Position numbers and translations under genes: made by a program. A stretch of DNA of 64,000 nt from Xiphias gladius (Eukaryota > Chordata > Actinopteri > Istiophoriformes > Xiphiidae). The notes beneath the pieces were generated by a model. The model saw only the letters and a program-made list of their open reading frames with translations. It was not told the DNA's origin and made no database searches. Shown here one piece after another: positions 27,925 through 39,400 of this stretch; positions within the stretch are counted from its first letter, which is position 1; every line of letters starts with the position of its first letter. The DNA lies in assembly GCF_016859285.1 (NCBI RefSeq), contig NC_053417.1, forward strand, positions 15,376,706-15,440,705, written 5' to 3'.

Positions 27925-28572
27925 CCTAACCGTCTACAGAGCCGCGTGACCCTTGAAAGATCGGATTTATCTAATGTATAACAGATGTTGTACATTATGT
28001 GACAGGTAAAAAAGTCCAGGTGAGCAGGCTGTCACAGGGACAAAGTATTGTCAGAGGAGAATCGTTGTAAAGAGTGACGGCCGCTGACAGGAATGGCTTC
28101 CACTATACTATACTTGTGGTTGGTCTAGCCCAGAGACGAGTCCAAGTATAGTGGTTTTTTGATCTAGACCTTGTGTGATGTGGTCTGGCTTGGAAAACTT
28201 AGCTGCGGGAAGCATCGTTGCGAGAGAGCATTTACGTTACTGGTGGATAATACAGAGTAAGGGGTGCGACTTGTTAATTCGTTGCTTACTTGGCTAATAA
28301 GCTCTACTTTCACAAAATTTGGTCGCTAAACAAAACGGCATTAAGTAGGTATTGCAGTATAACGTTAGTTGTTACCTGCATTAATTGCTTCAATACTGAT
28401 TAGTGACCGATTATTTTACTTTAACGCGTAGCTAATTGATGGCTCTCAGGTGGACCTACATGCTATTGTTTTTTAGCTAACGCTAGTCTACAAGCTAACC
28501 TGCTACTAAGATAACTCGCGCCACTATCTCATCTGTTTTCCACTATACTGTATCATACTATATATGTCTTAC

Positions 28573-28700
28573 CGTGTCGTTTGTGAGCGGTGCCATAGTA
28601 GTGGTACGACGTAGAAAGTGATAAAATTAAACTTAACTAGCTAAGTGATAGTGGACGATAAGGCTAGGCGAGTGTGTCTTTACTAGCAAACAGACCGTTC
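28573..28700 (-). promoter_or_regulatory. mfsd5: Candidate mfsd5 first exon and promoter
   Basis: A minus-strand donor (acg|gtaaga) at 28573/28572 follows an ATG at 28596-28594. Joined to the acceptor at 26601 this gives a closed 25-codon upstream ORF. ETS-like acttccg and a CTCF-like motif lie just upstream (28711-28735). The link between this exon and mfsd5 is inferred. Confidence 0.4.
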
Positions 28701-28735
28701 ACTTCCGTGACCTATTATTTCACCACAAGGTGGCA

Positions 28736-29220
28736 TTCCAGCTTTTTTTTTCATTTACAAGGGTAGGAGAAAGTTGTTGCATACCTCCAGAAATCCCGTG
28801 TTGCAGCTTTCTCGGAGGAACAGCCTTGTCTGTAGGTTGGATTTTATGTATTTACTAGTAGTTCGTTATTTGAGGTAAGTATGCTTTGTAGTTTTTCCAT
28901 GTTTTCTGATTAATTCGACACCCAGATTTCACACAAATGTACGGGTGTGTATAATGTAATGGTATTGGAGTAAGCTATGTAGTTTTTATGCTGTCTAACC
29001 TGGATTTATAGCTATGAATGCAATCACCCTTCTAAGAGACTCTAACACGCACACTCATTGCACACAGAGTATAAACTTTTGTTAAATAATAACTGTAACT
29101 TTCAGCAGCATTACACATTTTTCAGATCCACACAGGCCTAACTACTCAGCACATCTTAAATGGACACAAAAGAACGACACACAAGCAGAATAATACATAA
29201 TTCGAACTTTATATCATTAT
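28736..29220. other. Intergenic sequence between mfsd5 promoter and nr1d4 3' end
   Basis: No coding signal. A plus-strand consensus donor (gag|gtaagt) lies at 28874/28875 and could end the first exon of a divergent non-coding transcript. Confidence 0.4.
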
Positions 29221-30495
29221 ATCATTTCTATTTAGGAAGAAAGATTTACAAAATATACAAGATGTGCTTGATCAGCCATAATCAAACAAGCAAATAGTGA
29301 GAAGACCAATCAAATAAGATCTCTCACCCAAAAATATCTCTTGTGTTTGTATGACAAACATTGGGGGCAGAGGAAGGGTGCATGTGGAGTGAGTGCTGGT
29401 GATTTCAAGGATTATGCTGGTTGGTTACATCATCTAATAGCAGGAAGTGTGTCTAAGCCGTTTGCAAATCCCTACTAAATATTCTGTAAAAAAAGCCCCC
29501 TTGACATGGCCAAACCCCCCGCTAGTAAAGGAAGGTCAGTACATTCTTCTTTACACTGAACTCATCTGTCCCATCAATTATATATATCAGTTCAGTCATT
29601 GATAGTCATACATAGAGATTGGGGTAAAATAATATTTACAGCAACAAAAATAAACAAAGGAACTACAAAACCCAACATGCATGGAGCATCTCCATCTGTC
29701 CAGATGTGATACAATAAACACAGACACAGTGTTTTTGTCAAAACATATAAAATGCCATTGACTAATGAAGCTGGCATATTCAAACCCAAGGTGTGACAAA
29801 TGTATGGAAGATTAGTCAAAAATAGTAAGAGACAGAATGCATCTCAATGTGTACAAGTGACACATTAAAATAGTCTCATTCCAGTGCTAATGCAGATGGC
29901 ATGTTTGTGAAACAGTGATACAGAATTACCTTACCATTTCGCTATGTATTATATACAGGTTCCCTTTCTCTTAAACACACACTGACACACAGTCAATCAT
30001 CATTAATGGTCCCTAAGTAATAACGGTTTAGATATACGATATCCGTCTTTCAGCTGCTGCTTAGTGATGGTCTGTTGATATTGTACCACTAAAGGAATAA
30101 ACAGAAATGAACTGGCTTTTATTCTTAAGTACACTGGATATAATGAGCAAATGCATAAATGATCTGTCCAAAAGGGTGATAGTAACTATACACAATTATT
30201 TATTTTTTTACTGGAACAATGTCTTTCAAGAGGTGTTGAGGTTTATTTGTATACATGAGTTTGTATGTGTATGTTCATTTGTCCCATAACATTGCATGAA
30301 AATCAATAGTGAATCAAAAAAATGTTCGCCACAGCCCTCATTTATCCTTTTGAAAAACACTTCTTCGATTGCAAAATTCATTGTTTCTCAACTTTGAAGG
30401 AAGTCATGCCCTTAGAAGATAATGTGTGTGTGTGATGTACTGTATACGTTTGTGTAAAATAGTTTGTGTCTGTGTGCATGGTGAACAAGTGCTGC
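29221..30495 (-). other. nr1d4: nr1d4 3' UTR
   Basis: AT-rich sequence after the nr1d4 stop codon (complement of 30496-30498). Minus-strand AATAAA occurs near 30118-30123, and there may be later sites. The true end is uncertain. Confidence 0.5.
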
Positions 30496-33400
30496 TCAAG
30501 GGTCAATGCGAAAGGCCAAAAGTTTGTCGGAGTGGAGATTGTTGAGGGTGCGCAGGTCTGGCAGGCGCAGGAGGAGTTTCGGGAAGAGGGCGGTGTCATC
30601 TGGACGACGTCGGGTGATCAGTGACCGTAGGGCGCGAATCAGACCCTCCTGGAGCTGCTCTACAGCCCATATGTCTGAGATGCCAGAACGATCTGAAGAG
30701 CACAGAGGATGCCAGTGTGAATGGTTGATAGACAGTTAATACATTATTAGTTCATTAAAGTTGTACTCATGAAGTAAATTTTGACTCTCTCTCACCTGCA
30801 GAGACCAGCACCACAGCCATGAAGAGAGCCATTTCATCAGGCTCCAACCCCAGGGAGCCCAACTTCTCACTGAACTCAAACATTGCGTCCAGTAGGGAGC
30901 CCATGCCCAAAGCCCGCAGGGTAGACAGGGGGTAAGTCTGGCCATTTAGGAAGGTCACTGTGCGCTCCTCAGCATTGAACAAGGTGCAGAACCTCACCAT
31001 CAGAACCTAAACACACAAGTAACGGAGAAAAAAAAAGAGCAACACAAAGATAGGTTTGAGAAAAATACTTGACCAACTAATACATTCGGACTCAAAGGGA
31101 AGGAGTCAAAAAGTTGGGATTTATTACAAGCAATATTAATCATTTGAAATGTACGCAAGTACCTGGAAGGTGCCTGATTTGAGCAGCATGACCTGGTCAT
31201 GTTGGCTAAGCTCTTGAAATCCTGGGATGCCCTTGGCAAACTCTACAACCTCCTTGACGGCAGGAGTGAAACACTGAGAGAAGGATTCCCATATCTCCTG
31301 ACTCGTATGCTCTGCCCCTGATACAGGGCACACATTGAGAGGACAGGCCTTAAAGAAAGACAAAGAGACATAGAAAGAATGAAAAAAATGTTGGCCAAAC
31401 AAGACATAACATGTGAGTGTTAAACTAATTTAGTATGTGTCCTGCACTTACCAGCACTTTAGCTCCTGGATCTAATTTCCATGGGCAGGAAAGCTGATCT
31501 GTTGCACTTCCTGCATTGCGAAAACTGTTATGATTGGCAGAGCTGCCCCTTTGAGATGTTATACCATTAGACTGGTCATGATTCTGATTTGTTGAAACTA
31601 AGTAGGTGTAGTGATTGTTGTCTACATTGTGGAATGTAGGTTGGTTGTCATTAGGGGCAACTGGGCATTGAGTGGCAGGGGCAACAGGGCAAGACTGATA
31701 ACTCTGGGCAGAGGTGGAGTGACATGAGACTTGGGGAAAACTTGCATCCTGAGAAAAGGGAGATTTGTTGTTGTTGTTGTTGGTGGTGATGTTAGCCCTC
31801 TTGGCTACTCTCTCCTGGCTGCTGCTGTTGCTGGTGGTGAAGATGTCACGGTAGGCTCTGGAGATGGCCCCAATGGCCTCTTTTGAGTTGCCATCTTCTG
31901 GGCTGGGGGGAGCGTCCCTCACTGAAGATGAGTCCATGTCCATGGCAGCTGATTCATTTAGGCTGTTCATGTAGCTCTGCATCTCATCCAGAAGTCGCTG
32001 CTTCTCTCTCTTAGGTATGCGGCCAAAACGCACAGCTAGGGAAGACACAAGCAGTGAGGACAGATCAGCCTACAGTCTTTGTGACTGGACATGTTTTGTG
32101 CTTTATTTTTTTCCTTCTTTTTAAATAAATGTTATCGCCAGTTATTTTTTTGTTTGTTTGTTTTTTTCTTGGATACAATGCTCACTGAAATTACATAAAA
32201 TTATAAAGGTACAAGCACTCCATTGACAACCAAGACAAATTCATTTCTTTAAGATCAAGAGGCGGATGCATTCTACCTATACAGTGGTGCTATTTAGGAA
32301 GCACAGGACTGCTAGTGTAACTTATATTGGTTATAAATTAAAGCAAAGCATTGTTAAACAGTTACCCATTACACCTCCTTATAAACATGCACGCATCAAA
32401 AGCACAAACAACTCCTAAAGTTTTGAATTATTTAAAGGAGAATCACAAAAGTTGTGAAATGGAAACTTTCCTCACCCATATTCCCATTCCCCTTCCCACA
32501 GTAACCATGAGCTGGAGAGGCTATTTATAGACCCCCCGCTACCATCTGGCTCATCCCCTCCTCTATCCACCCCTGTATCCTTCCTCTCCCTCTCCCTCCC
32601 TCCATTTGTAAGTAGGGCAGTGGGGCAACGTTAGCGTGATGTCACTGGCACTCAGATAGTGAGAGGGAAAAGGATGAGAGGGGTGGGCTTGTAGCGCATA
32701 AATGAGTTGAGGAGAGAGTAGTGAGTAAATGAAAAGGACTGACATGAGAGATGGTGATACATTGAAAGTAAGAGGGTGTGTCTCTGTGCGCGGGAGATGT
32801 GTGTGAAAGATGAAGTTAGATGAAGCAGAGAAGTTGAACTGGTACAGATTCAGAGACTTATGCAAGTATGGTGTACCTGATTTTTGTTTAAGTGTAGCAT
32901 AAAATTTGTATGGCAGCTGTAATATTTGTAAAGCAACGTACCATTATTGCCATGTGTTAAAACATAAGCAACTGACGTAAAAACATACTGTGTTGGGTCA
33001 AGTGAGGCAATTTACTTGTCGCAGTAGTATGCACAGTAGAAATTGCTCTGTTTACCAAAATACAGTAATCTGTTCACCCTGTAGGGTCCCATGATGAGGA
33101 TGGGGCCACTAACATAGCATGAGATTAATCCCTTTCATCATGGTTAAAATGAGGCAAATGCAGAATAGTGAGCTGTTGCTCTAAAAATGTTGCTCTGGAT
33201 AGAGGAAGAAAAGTGTGCCATCATGCCAACGGACAAATATTTGCCTATATTGTAGAGCCAAAGTCACACAGCTGCCTGGTGTGAAATCAGGGTGTACTAT
33301 TTAATGTGGGCTTCAGGCAGTTGCATGTGGTTTTCCTGTTGTTGTAATGGTTGAAACAGAGCAAAAAGGGGTTTTTAGGTTGTGGTTCTTAACGCTTTCA

Positions 33401-36400
33401 AAAATCTCCTCTATGAGGGTCGACCTGACTGCTTCTTTCTCTTATCAAGTCATATTTAGCGACCCTGTTTTCTCTGAGCCAGTGTTATTTCTGCATCACA
33501 TGCAGAAATAACACTAACCTCTTTACTAGATTAGGCAATGCAGGGTACTGGAGGGTGGAGATAAGCAAAAATCATACTGAGAAGCAGAAGACAGGAAAAC
33601 TACACCAAGTAGGTCATGATGTATGAGTACACTACAGGCACACTTCTGTATTGTTTTTCTAGGTCAGTGCAGCTGTTTTCTTAATCTGTGATTATAGGTG
33701 ATCAATCAATGTTCAGCTATCCGAGGTGAAACAAGGTTGTTGTTTGTTTTTTTTGCATCCCTTGCTTAATTGTTTCCCTATCCCTCATTAATTGCAATAA
33801 GATGTTCTGTGGGCATACACAAGGTAATCAAATTGAATCTGTTCCAATTTCCTAAAATAATTCCTGTGTTTGCTGCAGTTTTCCAGATGATAGATAGCTT
33901 CGGGGACTTCAGCGCTCCTCCTCTCATAAATCATTCTCTGAGGGGGATATGTAAGAGAGCTGAGGGAACATGGTGGGTACATGGAGGAGGAGGCGCTGAA
34001 CTGAACAAGAGCTTAGAGGTAACAGTGTTGTGGGAAGAGGCTGCAAAGGGCAGGAGAAAGGCACTTAAAAACTTAACAGTGATACAAGGCCAGATGGTCT
34101 GCTGGTAAAGTGAGGGACTGAGCTACTGGCACGATGACCTCAAAAGACTTTCTGCATTACATTTTTCACACAGACCTACATATCAGTACTGCGCCTCTTT
34201 CAAGCTGCCCATTTCCCCTGCTGCTTTGGCTAATCAGGGCACTGTGGTATTCTGGCAGAACTGCATGAGGGTCTCTCAGTTAAAAATGTGTCAGGATGTC
34301 TCACCATCTCTTGACATGCCAACAGAGAGGCATTTCTTGAAACGGCAGTGCTGGCAACGGTTTCGGTTCATGCGCATGATCAGGCAGTTCTCATTCTTCA
34401 CACACATCTTGTAGTTGATGTTCTGCTGAATGCTGCGGCGGAAAAAGCCCTGAAACGTATATATATATATATATGTGTGTGTATATATATGACATGAAAA
34501 TTGGTGCACCAAAAGCAAAATATTGTTTATTCATTTCAAAAGATTTCTCTCATCAAGGGCTTACCTTGCAACCTTCACAGGCATGCACCCCATAGTGGAA
34601 ACCAGATGCGATGTCCCCACAGACTTTGCAAAGCAGGACCATTCCACCTGTCTCTGCGGAAGGGTAAAAGCACAGTTAGATAAGCTGCAAACAATTACAT
34701 CCTGGGATAAGTCTTTCTACATATTGACAGCGAGGAAACACTTACTGGTGAAAGTTCCTGGGAACCCGCATGGCCTCTTTCCTGCAATGGGGTGTGCATA
34801 GGTATGCTGTGTAGTGGCTGATACTGAGGAGCCACTGTAGACCTCTGGGAACTGGAATACCAGTTTGGAGGATGGGGTGGTGCACCCAGCTGCCCTCTGT
34901 TTCAATGGCCCGATCTCTGTGAAGGTAACCTCCTCTGGAGATGAGGGCTGGGAGTGTGAAGAGGGTGACTGTGTCTGGTACCCACTGGAGGGGCTGCCAG
35001 GGCTGGGACTGGAACTGCCAGAGGAACCTGCATAGAGAATTACTCCGCCACCTCCTGCACACAAGGGAAAGATTGGAGGACATCAGACCTCTGAGCTGAG
35101 ATTTTGGGGTCAGGTGATTCATATTTGAGATCAATTTGAGCTCCCAATTAAAGCATACAATATCATTTAGCTATAGATAAGATTATTATCAAAACATTAT
35201 GTTTTGTATGTTATATATATAGACTACTGGAAGTTGTTGAATTACTGAATTACATCAATTATAGACGTATCGTGCATTTAAGATGGCGATCCTTATTTCC
35301 TGAGAAACCGTTCAGCTACTCTACACCGTTGGATGTGATGTGATGTAACGTTGCCCAACCTCTGGGCAGCAGAGAACAGCTCTGAGAATCTGCAGCGTCG
35401 TTGCCTCATCCTGAGTGTAATAGGCGTTATGGTGAGCTCAAGCGGATAAAGTGGGCGCTAAAAATATTGCTGGTAGCACTGCAACAAAGCAGGCAGGCTT
35501 CCACCAGACGAGGCAAGGAAGCGCTGCGTTTCAGTAAATAATTTCAGCGTCATGCTACTGCAGTACTTATGTAGGCACTGTATGGATAGGTGGATTTTTT
35601 TTTTTTTTTTGTCGTTCAGCTGGGGCTTTTTTCCTCTTAAGTTTCGCCTCCCCCCATCTCTCTCTCTCTCTCTCACGCATTTCTAGTCATGCGTTGGGGA
35701 TGAGCCGAGACACGGCCTCACGTGTCTGCGGGGTCTGCTGCCTCCTCCGCTCCAATAATAGCCTCACTCCCCTGGCACCGTGCCCAGCGCCAGCTAACAG
35801 CAAGACACCTGACCGCAGCCTCACATGCATGGGCTCCTGACACGGTTACTGCCCGAACCAAATCCGCAGTCTCGTGTTGAAATATACAACAATCCGAAGT
35901 CAGATCTGTGTTTATAAACACGCGCTGACTGGGAAGCTCCGCGGGCGTGAGGTGGCACCAAGTCTCGGCCACTGCTGTTCATGCGCCACCAACAGTCGGA
36001 GAATGTGAGTCACGTTTTTGCAAAGGAAAAGCCTCAGCTGTAGGGACCGGACCGCTGTAATAACTACTGTACTGTACTGACTACTCCGTGTACAGTAAAG
36101 TCCAGCAGAGAGACGTTCAGAGTGACAAATTACATGCAAATGAGGGTAAATGTCCAAAACGAAAGAAACAAATATGGGCCCAAGTTAAAACTTCGTTCAT
36201 GATTGGCTTGCATATGCAGCTGAGAAATTTCCACCATACAAATAATTTCCAACATCTAAAATTCATGCAGTGGTAAACTGGTTAGACCAACTCAGCCTTG
36301 TTTGTGGAAATCATGCCTAAATGCTGTGGGCTTGTCCCTGCGTTGCCGTGTTGCCCTTTGGTGCGCAAGCTATTTGTTTAGCTCAAATGTTTTGATAATC

Positions 36401-39400
36401 CCTCAACCAGCACGTGTCGGTGGATTTGTTGACTCATGCCACAGTCACAGACAGATCCAGCAGACGCAAGCCTGAGCCTCACCTCTTCCTGAGCTTACGA
36501 GCAGACAGTGGTGGCCCAGCCCCCACTCCACCCAAACACATTGCATGTCCACCTGAAGACTCACATGTACAGTGTTTATCAATGACCTCTAGAGCCACTG
36601 CGCTGTAAACACCGTCATTAACAATCCGTTTTACAGCCTGCTTTCCAGGAGTGACGGGCAGGTACCCAAACCACCTTCATGTATCAAGTGTCACAGTAGA
36701 GAAGCTGATTAGACCCATAATCAGATTTATTGGTAGTATTGGTATTATGTTAGCACACACAGGGAATTTGTTTTTGGCAGTTGGTGACTCTCAAGCAACG
36801 CTCTATACAAATAATATACATAGTATTTACAGACAATATACAAGCAATAACACAATTTAAATGTAAAAACTGCAGACTCCCTTCACTGTTTTGCACAAAA
36901 TACATATTCACCATCCTCCTACACTCATTATTATGTTATCATAGCATTATCACCATGTATGGTCAAAAACAAGAATTAATTGTTATCTGTCCTCATCATG
37001 GTTGAGGGAAAACAGCATGATATTGTTGTTTTCATTATTTTCAATGCAAGCATTGCATAAAGCTTCAGTATCCACACAGGATTCAAAATGCTATTGCAAT
37101 CACCAATCAATTGATTATGTGTTAGGCAGCATTACTGTTTTTATTCATATTACTGGAAGCCTGTAATATCAATCAACTTCTAAATTGAGCTCTTAGGGGA
37201 TATTAGATGTAATATCTTCATTGTATGAAATTCCTGTTTTTTTTTCCATATAAGAAAAATCTAATTTCTTGTCAGTGAACTACAGGAGATACCTGTCCTA
37301 GTATTAGGCTACTTGGTATCATCCAACACTGACCATCCAGTGTACCTGCGGGTCAGCGGTCAGCATGTTGGTTATTGCAGCTACACCAAAATTCACATGG
37401 TTTTCTCAGGATTTTTTGCATTGCGTGGGATTTCCCACGCAAGGCAAACAGTACTGCAGCGCACACTGTCACAGTGCGCACAGAACAGTTACAATTTAGG
37501 TCACTGCAGACAGCATAAATTGAGGAGTCAATCAGTTCTCAGTGCCCATTTGAAGCTTAGCTTACCCATGCAAGCACTAATCTGCCTGGGACTGGAGGCA
37601 GGCAGAGAAACGTGAGCAGTGAATAGTTCACAGGCACAACAGCACCTCTCCCCTTTTCTCCTCTCTTGTCTTTTATCTCTCACTTTAACTGGTTCACCTT
37701 CTGATGCAGGACATGGAGAGACAGCCACAGACAGCCTACAGTTAAGGGGACCGTAGTGTTTGTCCGGCCTTTTGGTGTAAAGTTTATAAACATGGCATAG
37801 GATGGCTTCCTAAGAGCGCTACCCTGTTTATTATGCTGGAACAGAAAAATTACGTAGGCTGTAGGCAATGGCCAGTAAAAAGAGTTATTATGTGACACTG
37901 AACATGGCCAATCTGTTAACGCTACTTTGGTGTTTGCAGTCGACTTCATTAACTCAGACTTGTGTAAGTAGGTCAATATCAGGGGAACTTGATAGAATTG
38001 TGTCTATGTGCCTCAGCATCTCTGCGAACTGCTGCTGGATCACACACACTAGCTCTGGCTCAAGCATTTATCCAGAGGAACTCTATTAGATTATCATAGT
38101 TTATAGCTACAGTTTCTAAACGCCAGAATATGATTTGAAATCTACGGTTGAATATCCTGGGTTTTGTTGTTGTTCTGGCTGAATTTGTCTGGCACACCCC
38201 GTGTCAAACATGGACCGAAAACATCCGTTTCAAGGTTGCGCGATTTTGTCAGAAGCAGAGTTTCAGCCTCTCGATGTCTTTAATCCGCTGTTTGTTTCAG
38301 CATCGTTTTCAGCGCAGCGGATGAGAGGGGAGCTGTTATGTTTAATAGCAGAGTCACGTTCCAGCTGAAACACACCCTAAACGGATGTGAGCCCTGAACC
38401 CATGGGCTTGGGGACAGATGTTGTCGAGCCAAAACTGAGTCAGCGTCAACCGAACTGCAAGTACTGTGATTCAGCTGCGGGAGAAACGATTTCAATACGA
38501 GCCAAAGGCGCATGAGGCGGTAAAACGTGACGAGAGAGAAAAAAAACAAAGTCAATGCATGGAATCGCTGACCCACTGACCAAGCTCTCCCTCACCACCA
38601 CCGCGGGCGGCATCAACACAGAAGCGTCCGTGAGAGCGGGGAAGCGGCGGGAGGCGGGAGGAGGGCCCGGGTATCTCACGCGTCGCACGCGGCTCTGCAA
38701 GGGAAGCCACGTGAGGAGGCTTCTGACTGAGCTTTCCCTGGGAAGACATGAAGCTGCGCTCCAGCCAGCAGCCAGAGCTCCTACGGTCCACCAGGGGCTT
38801 ATAACTGAATGGCCAAATTAAATAGACCATGTTATGCGCCGGGGTGGTCTCACTGTGCACCGCCAGCAGGCGCTGCATCTAATTTATAAACACTGGGGGG
38901 AAATTTATGTGTCAGCATGCGGCCAGAGCCGAGTTTATACTGTGAAGAAATGCATAACGCTCAGCTTCGGGTGAAAAATAGGCGAGTAGGATTTTACACA
39001 GCCTGCAGTGGAGTTGTTCTCTTAAAATCTCTTTCGGTAATGATTCTGTTAAATGTATCAGAATAGGGGAGAACTGCTTCGGTAACGGGTCAGTTGTGAT
39101 GTCTGGCCGAGGCTGAGTGATGACAGTAAATCCTGCACTGACTGTCCCGTTTGCAATCCAGGAGAAAGATACGTTCATATTTTCGTGGCCTCACATGGCT
39201 GTTTGGGGGTTTTCTTTTTTGATATTTTCATTACCCGTGTATTTTGGAGATGCTGTCATTTGTAATTTGAAATGATTTATCACTTTTTGGCCATCCGTCA
39301 AACTAATGTGGTTATCTTATACCACATACTGTAGCTTATAATATTATGGCTGACTATGGAGTTAATTTTGATGTCAAAAATCGGCCCCTACTAGTGAATT

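Larger units (their letters stand above)
26603..28572 (-). other. mfsd5: Probable 5' UTR intron of mfsd5
   Basis: No coding exon is recognised. The stretch is AT-rich and carries a Tc1-like element (27079-27924). It runs to a donor-like site (gtaaga on the minus strand) at 28572. Confidence 0.45.
32036..34304 (-). other. nr1d4: nr1d4 intron between DNA-binding and hinge exons
   Basis: A 2.3 kb intron without coding signal. It contains a 35-bp perfect hairpin at 33481-33515 and a RORE-like AAGTAGGTCA ending at 33616. Confidence 0.75.

Noticed and set aside
28099-28155. Inverted ccactata/tatagtgg motifs suggesting a small foldback element
   Set aside because: The arms are short and carry an indel; no flanking duplication was seen.
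37346-37366. DR1-like GGGTCA-g-CGGTCA
   Set aside because: The second half-site departs from RGKTCA at the first base; too weak to report as a response element.
38446-38878. Possible alternative first exon of nr1d4 in the CpG-rich patch (ATG before a gtgagg donor on the minus strand)
   Set aside because: Its phase does not fit exon 2, which needs one leftover base; splicing would lead to an early stop.
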